Assembly (NCBI RefSeq): GCF_027244095.1
Contig: NC_069670.1
Location: 19,891,820 to 19,955,819 of the forward strand
DNA length: 64,000 nt
From: Hemicordylus capensis
Taxonomy: Eukaryota; Chordata; Lepidosauria; Squamata; Cordylidae
Direction of reading: 5' to 3'
Part shown: piece by piece, positions 17,836 to 28,300 of the stretch
How the letters are laid out: every line of letters begins with the position of its first letter
Numbering within the stretch: the stretch's first letter is position 1
Translations under genes and position numbers: made by a program
Notes under the pieces: model-generated
What the model saw: only the letters and a program-made list of their open reading frames with translations
Databases searched by the model: none
What the model was told of the DNA's origin: nothing

Positions 17836-18656
17836 ACATGACTCTGGGATCATTAGGTAGGACTTTCTAGGACTTTCTAAAGGAAAACAGGGCCTTCTTC
17901 ACAGCGGCCCCTTGTTTATTAAACTCTTTGCCTAAGGAAGTTCAGGAAATCAATTCACTTCTGGCTTTCTGGATGCTTCTTAACACTTCTTTGTTCCTCT
18001 AGTGAGGACTTTGCAGTATAAAATGATCACTGGACTTTTTTGTTTTTAAATGTAAGGTGCCTTGACAGTCTGTTTTCAGTTTAGAATGCAAGGTACAAAT
18101 GTGTTTAGTTATACTTATTAGTAAACTAAGTAATTAGTCCAGTGTGATAATTAGTCCAGTGATTTTTGTGAACCATCAAGGAGTCAGGCCGCATCTAAAT
18201 TAAATAAATAAATAAAAATAAATAAAAGGCAAGGCTCATGAAGACTACCTATGTGCTAGAACCTTTAGGCATGCCTAAACATTGGGGCACTTTTATTTTT
18301 TGAGTTCTTTTTTTGCGGCTTGAGAAAGGCAACAGGAAATTCCTCACTTGCTCTTTGAGAACTATATTAGGCAGTAGATTTTGTCCACCCCCAGAAGGGT
18401 CACAGACCACAGAGACGTGATAGACCATACATCTGAACCTTATCTAAAGAACTTGGTAAAAAAATTTCTGCCTGAGTCAGTTTTCCTATTCTTTGGTGGG
18501 TTTTTTGCTTTCCTACACCCTCCCTGAAGCCAGTTTCTTTGTCTGAAATAAACAGGAAGCTTTAAACAAGTGCATGTTGCTTTGGTTTTTGTTTGTTTGT
18601 TTTGGCATTTATTTATGCATGCAAAATTTAATGTTTGGGGGAAATTAGCCAGCCTG
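17836..18656. other. Unassigned stretch with one old repeat
   Basis: No gene seen. The part at 18460-18560 (TTTCTTTGTCTGAAATAAAC) is an antisense relative of 22590-22730, so it is an old unclassified repeat. Confidence 0.4.
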
Positions 18657-18952
18657 GAGGAGAGCTTGTGGTAGTTAGCATGAATTGTCCTCTTTGCTAA
18701 GCGGGGTCTGCACTGGTTTGCATTTAAATGGGAGGCTACATGTGAGCACTGTAAGATATTCCCCTTAGGGGATGGGGCCGCTCTGGGAAGAGCATCTAGG
18801 ATCCAAGTTCCCTCCCTGGCAGCATCTCCAAGACAGGGCTGAGAGAGATTCCTGCCTGCAACCTTGGAGAAGCCGCTGCCAGTCTGAAGACAATACTGAG
18901 CTAGATGGACCAAGGGTATGACTCAGTATATAGCAGCTTCCTATGTTCCTGG
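18657..18952 (+). mobile_element. 5S/tRNA-type composite SINE
   Basis: Sense copy; 5S-like head GCTAAGCGGGGTCTGCACTG, tail CAGCTTCCTATGTTCCT. Confidence 0.85.
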
Positions 18953-19794
18953 AGATTTTAGTGGCTTGATATTGTGGAAAATATTGGGGGAAAGCAATCT
19001 GCAAGAATAGATTCAGTCAGAGAAGGCAACCCTACTTTTAGCTCTATTAGCTTGCTGTGTATTGGTGGTTATATTCTGGTATTTCAAACACACAAAACCG
19101 TTTCATTTAAGTTCCTTGCCCCTCAAAAGCAACCGAGTTTCATTGGCCATCCTAAAAATCAGCTGGGCGGTAGTGACCTCTTGTGGCCTACTGGTGCAGA
19201 GTCCTTTGACCATAGAACCTTGCTTGGCATAGGTTTTGAATTAAGCAAGAGTCGAAAGGCTAGCAACACCCATCTCTGGACTGGCACCCACAGGTGCCAA
19301 GGAAGAGGCAAAGGGCTTTTTTACCCCCATGCTGCCATCACGAGGGCTCACAGAGGCTCTGGCAGAATTTTCTTCACAAAGCCCTCAATTACTGACTCCT
19401 ACATTTCTTGCCAAACTACCGGGAAATGGAAATTTGGTGAGGGGTCCTTAGCCTCTGTCGGTGATGCCTCTTTGCATGTTAAAAACCAAGAATCCTTCAA
19501 AGTGTCTTCGAGGGGCTCTTTAATCCGATTGTGTATGCTCCAACAACACCCTCACTAAACTACCATACCTGCTATTCTATTGTCCACATTTTTGTTTCTT
19601 ACTTGGTCGTCATGGACCTTGTGTCTGTTCGACTACAGGACTTTTTTGTCGTTAATCTTCTTTCTTGAACAAATCTGATTTCTAGTCTGCCTAACTATTT
19701 CCACCTCACTTTACAGGCCTGTTTTTTCTGTTTCTATGTCTGTTTTTCATGATCTGTTTTCAGTTTGACTATCATGTTTTCAGTTTGGCTATCA
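18953..19794. other. Unassigned stretch with a 194-codon open frame
   Basis: A plus-strand frame from 18974 to 19558 is open for 194 codons. I recognise no domain and no splice signals that tie it to a gene. The composition is mixed and the reading frame could be chance. No repeat family was recognised either. Confidence 0.3.
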
Positions 19795-20371
19795 TGTTTA
19801 GCCTGTAATGGATGGGGTCACATTTCCCCAGAAAGAGCAGGTACGCAGTCTGGGAGTGCTTCTGGACATAAACCACTCCCTGGAGGCTTTACAGACAGTC
19901 CCTCCCGAATCCACTCCTGATTGTAGTGTGCCAGTCCACATACTCACTGGATTTAATCCGACCTCCTTGCAAGCTATCAGGGACCAGGACAGAGAGGAAC
20001 TTTGATTCTCCCCAAATAAAGGCTGCAAATTCTGGCTTCCTCCAAATTATGTCCGGGGTAAAAAAATAAAATCCTCTATTTCCAGCAGCTTTTGGAAAAA
20101 AACCTCCGGGGCTTCTGCCCTCCCCGAAGGTGTTGATGGAGGTGCCGATGGCTATGCAGCGAATGGTCCATCTAATCCCTCGAATTAAAATGCCTCGAAT
20201 CTGCTGTGAAACAGATTCGCTATTCAGATACCCGAGGCACAGAGCCATGTGTGAAAAACTTCCTGGTGTCCCAGATTGAGGCAGTGGCCAGAAGTGCCTT
20301 TTATCAGCTTTGGCTGATACGCTAGCTGCGCCTGTTTCTTGAGATAAATGACTCCAGAACAGTACATTTAT

Positions 20372-20484
20372 TGTTTCCCCGAAAGTAAGACCTAGCAGTA
20401 ATTTCTGATGTACCGTTAATTGCCCTAGTGCATTTTGGGGGGCTAAAATTAATATAAGACACTGTCTTATTTTCGGGGAAACAC
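20372..20484. mobile_element. MITE with TTTCCCCGAAA ends
   Basis: Inverted ends TTTCCCCGAAAGTAAGA / TCTTATTTTCGGGGAAA. The interior includes AATATAAGACACTGTC. Inserted within L2. Confidence 0.75.
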
Positions 20485-20489
20485 GGATA

Positions 20490-20775
20490 GCAACATGGGA
20501 AGCTTCCATATACTGAGTCAGACCATTGGTGTATCACGCTTAGTATGTCTTCACAGACTGACAGCGGCTTCTCCAAGGTTGCAGGCAGGAATCTGTCTCA
20601 GCCCTCTCTTGGAGATGCTGCCAGGGAGGGACTTGGAATCTTCTGCTCTTCCCAGAGAGAGGAATGTCTAACAGTGCTTACACATCAAGTCTCCCATTCA
20701 AATGCAACCAGTGCAGACCCTGCTTAGCTAAGGGGACAAGTCATGCTGGCTACCACAAGACCAGATCTCCTCTCC
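20490..20775 (-). mobile_element. 5S/tRNA-type composite SINE, antisense, inside L2
   Basis: Head complete (TGCTTAGCTAAGGGGAC); a short deletion lies in the tRNA-like middle. Confidence 0.8.
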
Positions 20776-21523
20776 CTAGACCAGCAGCTCTCCTCTCCCT
20801 CATGCTGCATATGTACTCTCCAGTAGTACATCTGCTGGTCACCTCCAGACTTGACTACTGCAATGCTCTCTATGTGGGGCTTCCTTGGTACTTAGTCCGG
20901 AAACTGCTGTTGGTCCAGAATGCAGCAGCCAAGTTGGTCTCTGGGTCATCTCGGAGAGACCATATCACTCCTATCTTGAAAGATCTACACTGGTTGCCGA
21001 TAGGTTTCCGGGCAAAATACAAGGTCTAGGTTATAACCTATAAAGCCCTACACAGCTTGGGCCCTAGGTATTTAAGAGAATGTCTTCTTCGCTATGAACC
21101 CCACCACCCATTGAGATCATCAGGAGAGGTTCGTCTGCAGTTCCCACCGGCTCTTCTGGTGGTTACTTAGGGCTGGGCCTTCTCCGTTGCTGCCCCAAGG
21201 CCTTGGAACACACTCCCTGATGAAATAAGAGCCTCCCCATCTCTGACAACTTTTTAAAAAGCAGTCAAAACACATTTGTTGACCCAGGCTTTTAATTTGA
21301 TACTGTTTTAATAGTTTTAACATTGTTTTAAGTTTTAAGTTGTTGTGATGTTTTTACCTTTTTACTTGTTGTTTTTATTGTTTTGTTGTAAGAGATTGGC
21401 ATTTTGTGGGGGGCGGGATACAAATATGTTAAATAACTAAAAATAAATACATGTTTTAACTTGTTTTTGAAAAAATAAAACCTGTTTAATAAAATGTATT
21501 TTTTTAATGATTGGTTTTAATTG

Positions 21524-21818
21524 GGAGAGGTGGTCTTGTGGTAACAAGCATGAATTGTCCCCTTTGTTAAGCAGGGACTGCCCTGGTTTGCATTTGGATG
21601 GGAGGAGATTACACATCTGAGCAGTGGAAAATATCCCCTTTAGAGGATGGATCCGCTCTGTGAAGAGCACCTGCATTCAGATTCTCTCCCTGGCATCTCC
21701 AAGATAAGTCTGAGAGAGACTGCTGCCAAGGAGAAGCTGCTGCCAATTTGTGTAGACAATCCTGAGCTAGATGGATCAAGGGTCTGACTCAGTAGAAAGC
21801 AGATTCCTAGGTTCCTAT
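21524..21818 (+). mobile_element. 5S/tRNA-type composite SINE
   Basis: Sense copy, more diverged than most: the head reads GTTAAGCAGGGACTGCCCTG. Confidence 0.8.
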
Positions 21819-21939
21819 GTAAGGGACCATCTTATTTATCATTTATTTTTCCATGTCAATCACTTTGAGAACTTTTGTTGATACGCAGTATATAAATATT
21901 TGTAGTAATAGTAATATATGTGGCTTTATTGTACCGTTT

Positions 21940-22255
21940 GGCACAATGTTTTAATGTCCCGCAAAAGGGCCTTTTCGGTTGCTGCCCCACTTCTCTGGAA
22001 CTCTCTTCCCCTCCAGATTCGTTTAGCCCCTTCCTTACTGATCTTCAAATCTCTATTGAAGACTTTTCTTTTTCGCCAGGCTTTTGCCCTGTAGTTTTCC
22101 TTGTTGTTGTTGTTGTTGTTGTTAGTTACTTTAGTTATTAATTTAGAATGTAATTTTTAATGTTGCCTTGTTTACATCTTTTTGTGCACTGCCCGGAGTC
22201 TTCGGAGTGGGCGGTATATTAAATGTCTCAAATAAATAAATAAATAAATAAATGT
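21940..22255 (+). mobile_element. LINE 3' end
   Basis: Ends GGGCGGTATATTAAATG with an (AATA)n tail; includes a GTT microsatellite. Confidence 0.6.
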
Positions 22256-22372
22256 TTTAATTTCCTCGTCAGACATCTTGAGCAATTTGGAGAGTCCTGG
22301 CAGTTTGACAACAGTCCTGGCAGTTTGACAACACCAGCTGATCACTTTCCCCAGACCTTACATGTTGCATTA

Positions 22373-22375
<3 letters not shown>

Positions 22376-22421
<46 letters not shown>
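22376..22421. repeat. (ATT)n microsatellite
   Basis: About fifteen perfect ATT units. Confidence 0.95.
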
Positions 22422-22424
<3 letters not shown>

Positions 22425-22589
22425 AACAACATCCAGCATCCCTATTTTCTCCCATCCCCGTCGCTAATGGGCAGCTGCTCACGAATGCTTGCGAGACATG
22501 GGATTAGCGATGGCTACGCCTAGGAGAAATAAATATATAGATAATAAGTATGATGAAGATTAAAATGTATAAATGCATGGGGGAAAGGA

Positions 22590-22735
22590 AAGCCACACAA
22601 ACACCTGAAAAGCTTCCTGTTCATTTCAGACAAAGAAACTTGTTTCCGGGGTGTAAAAAAAACCCAAACACCAAGAGGAAAATGGACTCAAGCAGAAGTT
22701 TGGTGTTTACCAAGTTTGCCGCTAGCGGAGGTTCA
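22590..22735 (+). repeat. Old unclassified repeat, relative of 18460-18560
   Basis: Shares AGCTTCCTGTTCATTTCAGA, in inverted orientation, with the earlier copy. Confidence 0.45.
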
Positions 22736-23048
22736 CACGCAAGGCCTCGAACGTAGTTGTGGTCTGTAACCCTCTGAGTGGACAGAAGCTGCTGCCGAAA
22801 TATGGTTCTCAAGTGAACCGTGTGATTTCCTGTTGCCGTTCGCCAGCTGCAAGAAAGAATAACTCAAGAATAAAGGCGCAGCTACGTCCACCCAAGGCTC
22901 CGGCATATAGGTAGTCCGCATGCCCACTGTCTTTTGTGGACACTGGACTAATTATTTAGTTCATTTAAACTTTTGTATCCTGCATTCTAAGCTGGAAAGG
23001 CATGCCAGCCCAAGGCCACTGCATACAGGAGGCAGAGTGACCCAGGAA

Positions 23049-23215
23049 CATCCGAATCTGGCTTATACTGAATTGGTCCACCTACACTGACTGGCAGCAG
23101 CACTCCAAGGTTTCAGGCAGGAGTCTCTCCCAGTCCCGGCCCTGCCAGAGATCGAACCTGGAACCTTCTGCATGCAAAGCAGATGCTCTACCACTGAACT
23201 ACAGCCTCATCCTCA
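23049..23215 (-). mobile_element. Short tRNA-type SINE, antisense
   Basis: The antisense tRNA-like part is well kept (GATCGAACCTGGAACCTTC, then GCAGATGCTCTACCACTGAAC). Confidence 0.75.
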
Positions 23216-23349
23216 AAGTGGCAGCCTGCTTTATATTACTGATTGATTGATTGATTTGATTTGATTTGATTTCTATACTGCCCTTCCAAAAATGGCGGAG
23301 CAGTTTACACAGAGAAATAATAAATAATTGTGCAGTAGCAAACACAAAT

Positions 23350-24028
23350 GCCCCCTCAGGGGATGGAGCCGCTTTGGGAAGAGCATCTAGGCTCCAAGTT
23401 CCTGTTGGAAGTTAAAGGACTTTGCGCTGTCTCTTGTCTCAGACAGTGGAGGACAGACTAGTAAGTCAGAGGGCTAGAGGGTCAAGACACTGGTCATCCC
23501 TTCTCCACTGCTCTGACACTATCCCTTTGAAATGTAGATTGCTACTCTTAGGGATTAACTTCCTTCCTCTCTCTCTTCCCTACCTGCCCTTCTACCTTGC
23601 AACATGGCAAGCCTCTCTCCCTGCACCATATGTGCAGAAAAGATGCAGAATCCATCTGCATCCAGCTAGATAGATAGATTAGAGATCCTAACTCCTCACT
23701 TTCCTGTCTAGAATGGAGTTCCTTAATAAATGCCTTATATATTGATTTGAAACTATGAATTGGCTCCAAGTTACTTTACTCTCAGCATACACGCATGCCT
23801 AACTAAATTCCGCTGTGTTGTGCCTCTGTGCACTCTGCTATAATGAGAAAGGGATTCTCTCACCACAGAGAATTTCCAACAGTTCCCTCCCTGGCAGCAT
23901 CTCCAAGATCGGGCGGAGAGAGACTCCTGCCTGCAACCTTGGAGAAGCTGCTGCCAGTCTGCGTAGACAATACTGAACTAGATGGACCAATGGTCTGACT
24001 CAGTATACGGCAGCTTCCTATGTTTCTA
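23350..24028 (+). mobile_element. Composite SINE split by a solo LTR
   Basis: The SINE runs 23350-23402 and resumes at 23887, with the reading order unbroken (CCAAGTTCC then CTCCCTGGCAGC). The 5' head is missing. Confidence 0.85.
23403..23881. mobile_element. Solo LTR of an endogenous retrovirus-like element
   Basis: A 479-bp segment with TGTTGGAA...TTCCAACA ends and a 5-bp target duplication GTTCC (23398-23402 and 23882-23886). It contains AATAAA at about 23730. No internal coding region remains. It is younger than the SINE it entered. Confidence 0.8.
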
Positions 24029-24429
24029 TGTTCAAAAGGGAAGTGAAAGAAGTTTGAAATTTTCAGGATTTCAATGTCCATCAGTATTCATTTTATTGAA
24101 TTATGACCATATATATGGTAAATTTGAATCTGGGAGATGTTTTGCTTCCCTTAGGTATGAGGTCATTTTTGAATTATTGATCTGATTACTGAGTTTTTAA
24201 AATCTGTTGAGAACTGTTAAAATCAGATTACTATATTCAGAATTTCTTCTAAAAGAAATAAGAATATATAAACCTTTCCCGCAGTGTAAAAAGTAGTGCA
24301 TTCAGCTAATTTAAGTGGCAAGATTGTGTTTGCAAAATTTCATCTCTGTAGGTAATCGGGAAGTATGGCTTCATTTCACACAAACAGACCTATTTTAAAA
24401 AAACATCTTCAAAACGTGTGTGTGTTCGG

Positions 24430-24640
24430 TTTTGTTTATTTATTTAAAATATTTATACCCTGCCCCTCCAGTGCACTACTGTTTGGGGCAGCTCTCAACT
24501 ATAAGATAGACACAGATACAATAAATGTGATAAAATTAACTAAAAAAAATTTTTTTAAGTCAGATTAAAAACCACAATTATCAGGTTCAAATTAAAACTG
24601 AAAATTATAAAAAGTTCTTTTGAACTGAATATGTGCAGTA
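24430..24640 (-). mobile_element. LINE 3' end fragment, antisense
   Basis: Begins TTTATACCCTGCCCCTCCAG and matches the copies at 11205 and 42950. Confidence 0.55.
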
Positions 24641-24761
24641 TGAATACTAAAATAAATAAACACAATGAAATACGTAGATCTAAAGCGTGTTACATAACTA
24701 TTATATGTAACACGCAATATGTACACATGGAACATAACTATTATATATAATTATATAGATT

Positions 24762-24798
24762 GGAATCGAAATCGACTTGACGGCACACTTTACCTTTA
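24762..24798 (+). mobile_element. Sauria-type SINE, 3' end only
   Basis: Only GAAATCGACTTGACGGCACA and CTTTACCTTT remain. Confidence 0.65.
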
Positions 24799-24989
24799 CA
24801 TATTTAAAGACAGATGTTGTTATCCATGGAAAGACTGCATGTTTTAAATGCTCCATTTATTATACTAGATGCCATATACCTATCTATGCAACTATTTATA
24901 GATAGATTATCTGTCTATAAATAATGATCGATCAGCGTCTCCGTGGAAAGCACACGTCTCTCCTTCCCTCGGCCCACCTGCTGGCTGCG

Positions 24990-25196
24990 AAAGGCGAAAC
25001 TACAACTCCCAGGAGGCCCCGGGATCTGTTAAACCTAGAAAGCACGGCAGCTCCGCCCCTCTCCTTCCTCATTGGTCGCCGCTGTGGCTCCTCCCTCCAC
25101 GCCTGACCAGCGTGACGTCGCTTTGTCCACTGCCGTCTCTGTTTCGCCGGCGCTCTGCGCATGCTCGGGGTAGACGGGAGTGGACCGGACCGGACC
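24990..25196 (+). promoter_or_regulatory. APH1A: APH1A promoter region
   Basis: GC-rich interval directly ahead of the APH1A start. Visible sites: ACTACAACTCCCAGGAGGCC (about 25000-25019), a match to the SBS element bound by ZNF143/THAP11; a GC box CCGCCCC near 25054; an inverted CCAAT box (ATTGGTC) near 25072; and a CRE-like TGACGTCG at 25113-25120. No TATA box. This fits a housekeeping promoter. Confidence 0.65.
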
Positions 25197-25309
25197 ATGG
25201 GGGTGGCGGTCTTCTTCGGCTGCACTTTCATCGCCTTCGGGCCGGCCTTGGCCCTCTGCCTGGTGACCGTGGCCAGGGACCCTCTGCGCATCATCATCCT
25301 CGTGGCCGG
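25197..25309 (+). CDS. APH1A: APH1A exon 1
   Basis: 37 codons plus two bases; TM1 (FFGCTFIAFGPALALCLVTV). Donor GTCAGC, phase 2. Confidence 0.95.
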
Positions 25310-28300
25310 GTCAGCCCCTGGGGACAGAGGAGGGGGGCTATGGGTCAGCTTCTGGGTGGGCAGAGGAAGAGGACTTGCCTATGGGTCCGAGAGGAGTGGA
25401 AGTGGGGCTGGGGGCAGAGGAGCGGGGCTGTGGGTCGGCTTTTGAGTGGACAGAAGAAGGGGTCCTGCTTATGGGGCTGAAAGGAGTAAAAGGGGGGCTG
25501 GGGGCAGAGAACAGCGGGGCTGTGGGTCAGCTACTGGGTGGCCAGAGGAAGAGATCTTGCTTATGGGGCTGAGATGAGTGGAAGGGGGCTGGGGGCAGAG
25601 GGGGGGGCTATGGGTCAGCTGCTGGGTGGGCAAAGGAAGGGGTCCTGCTTATGGGGCTGAGAGGAGGGCTGGGAGCAGAGGAGGGGGGCTGTGGGTCAGC
25701 TTCTGGGTGGGCAGAAGACGTGGTCCTGCTTATGGGGCAGAGGATGTTTTCCTGGTAGACAGAGATCAACTGGAGAAACCTCCTTTGGGAAGTTTGGGGT
25801 GTGTGTGTTGGGGACCTATTGTCACCTTTCACACACACCCCTCGGTTGCAGAGAAGGGTGCTCCTTCCTAGACGGCCTCTAAAATGCTTCTTCAGCAGCT
25901 GTGACGTGGTTGATCTCCTTAATCACAAGCCTCTACAATACGGAAATACCATTTTTTACAGTTGTTTTCCCACAAGGTTCATTTCTGAAATGGGAGCTGC
26001 TGAGGCCCAAGTGAGCCTGGAGGAGGGCTGGTCTGACTTGGTTTGCATTTGAATGGGAGACTACATGTGTGAGCACTGCAAGATATTCCTCTTAGGGGAT
26101 GGGGCTGCTCTGGGAAGAACACCTGCATGCAGAAGGTTCCAAGTTCCCTCCCTGGCATCTCTGGGTAGGGCTGACAGAGAATCCAGCCTGCAACCTTGGA
26201 GAAGCCACTGCCAGTCTGTGTAGACCATGCTGAGCTAGATAGACCAATGGTCTGACTCAGTATGTGGCAGCTTCCTATGATCCTCTCCCACGGAACCCCC
26301 TTCCCCATAATCCCATTTTGTGTGGGGAGGGTGGGCACTTTATGTGCCTTCCCGGTGGAGAGGATCTATGCTTTCTTTATTTTATTCGCACATTTCTGGG
26401 GGTTGGGAAGTCAGTTCTGGGGTTTCGCCCTGCCTGAAAAAGCATCTTTAGCAGGACTTGACTCCTGATTAACTAAAGGATTGCCATCCAAGAATTTAGA
26501 ATGTCTGGTAATGGCCCCTTGCAATTTTGGAAGGTGGATTGGAAATAATTACCACATATAGCTGAATTTAAGATGACCCTTTTAAAAAAATGGGTTAAAT
26601 CCAAGTTATACCTGTATTTAACCAATATAGTACATTTAACCAATGTACAGGTTATACCTGTATTTACCCAAAAGGAACAGCCCTCTGAATTTAAGATGGC
26701 GCCTCCCCCCCCCCGCCATTTCTAACAACAAAGTTCTTGGGGAAAACCTAGTCTTGGATTCAGGTAAATACAGTAAATAGGGTGTGAGGAGGAAACTTTG
26801 CCCCATTTCTGAGAGTCAAGACGTGTGCTCATTAAATGCTTCCATCAACCAGCAAGCAAAGGCCGTGAAAGCAGCGTGTTAATGTCCTTTCAGGGACATT
26901 AGAGCTGAGAAAACATACTCTGTTCCCGAGGAGGAGAAAAACAGAGCATTGTTGCCGCTAGGCAAGCTAGTTTTTCCGGTTCTGCTCTCCTGCAGTCTCT
27001 CCTTCCTTCCAGCACAAATCATATGATGGGTTTGGGTGTGTGTGACCAAACTTCCCCTTCGGAGGGGAAGCTGTAGCCGCAACTCCAGCAGATAAAGATT
27101 TCAAAGGGCTTCCAGAGAACAGTCTGGCGTTTCCTGAGGGCACCCTGGGTCTGAAACTGAGCCTCTCGTTTCGGGGCCAGGCCCTTCACTTAGAACCTCT
27201 CTTCGTGGCAGGTGTGTGAGAGAGTCAGGTCATTAGGGGTTTGGCTTGGGGGCCCATTAAAAGCATGGAGAAGGTGTGGAAATTGAGCCCGCCTCTCAAA
27301 TATTCTTGCCCCTGCTGTTTCTCTCCTGGTGAGGCTCAGAAGTGACCCCTTCCCAGGGAAAATAAAACAGCTGGGGAGAAATGATTTAAGGGGGGGGGGG
27401 AGACAGATTTATTCATTTATTTATTACATTTATATCCCGCTCTTCCTCCAAGGAGCCCAGAGCGGTGTACTACATACTTGAGTTTCTCTTTCACAACAAC
27501 CCTGTGAAGTAGGTGAGGCTGAAAGAGAAGCGACTGGCCCAGAGTCACCCAGCAAGTCTCATGGCTGAATGGGGATTTGAACTCGGGTCTCCCCGGTCCT
27601 AGTCCAGCACTCTAACCACTACACCACAGGAGGTCGTCTTAACTTCAGGGTCCTGTTCATTTTGAGTAAATGCAGGTATAACCTGTATTTAAGCTCTTCT
27701 CCTTGGGCGGGGGGGTGTTCATCTTAAATTCAGAGTCGTCTTCTCTTCAGGTAAATATGGTAGGCTAGGCTGGAAGAGAAAGGGCTGGCCCAGAGTCACC
27801 CGATGAGATTCAAACACGGGGATCCTGACTCAGATCGGATCGAGTAGTAGCCCAATATCCTATAGCCCGAGGCTGCACAAGTTAGGCCTTCCAGCTGCTG
27901 TTGGATAGCAAGCATGAATTGCCCCCTTTGCTAAGCAGGATCCGCCCTAGTTTATTTATCATATTTTTCTACCTCCTGATATGTACATATCTAGGTGGTT
28001 AGAGATGGGTTAGGGATATACTATCCTGGTTGCATTTGAATGGAAGACTACATGTGTGAGCACTGTAAGAGATTCCCCTTAAGGTCGCTCTGTGAAGAGC
28101 AGAAGATTCCAGGTTCTCTCACTGGCAGCATCTCCAAGATAGGGCCGAGAGAGACTCCTGCCTGCAACCTTGGAGAAGCTGCTGCCAGTCTGTGTAGACA
28201 ATACTGAGCTAGACGAACCAATGGTCTGACTCAGTATGTGGCAGCTTCCTATGTTCCTAATGTCTGTGTCCATGTGGATCTGGAGAAGTGAAAGATTTGA

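Larger units (their letters stand above)
19795..21470 (+). mobile_element. L2 LINE, 3' part, interrupted by insertions
   Basis: L2 reading frame pieces appear in order: VRSLGVLLD (19850s), VARSAFYQLWL (20280s), SRLDYCNALYVGLP (20850s) and HITPILKDLHWLP (20965-21003), then a 3' UTR. Insertions are an unclassified block at about 19893-20268, a MITE at 20372-20484 and a SINE at 20490-20775. Confidence 0.75.
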
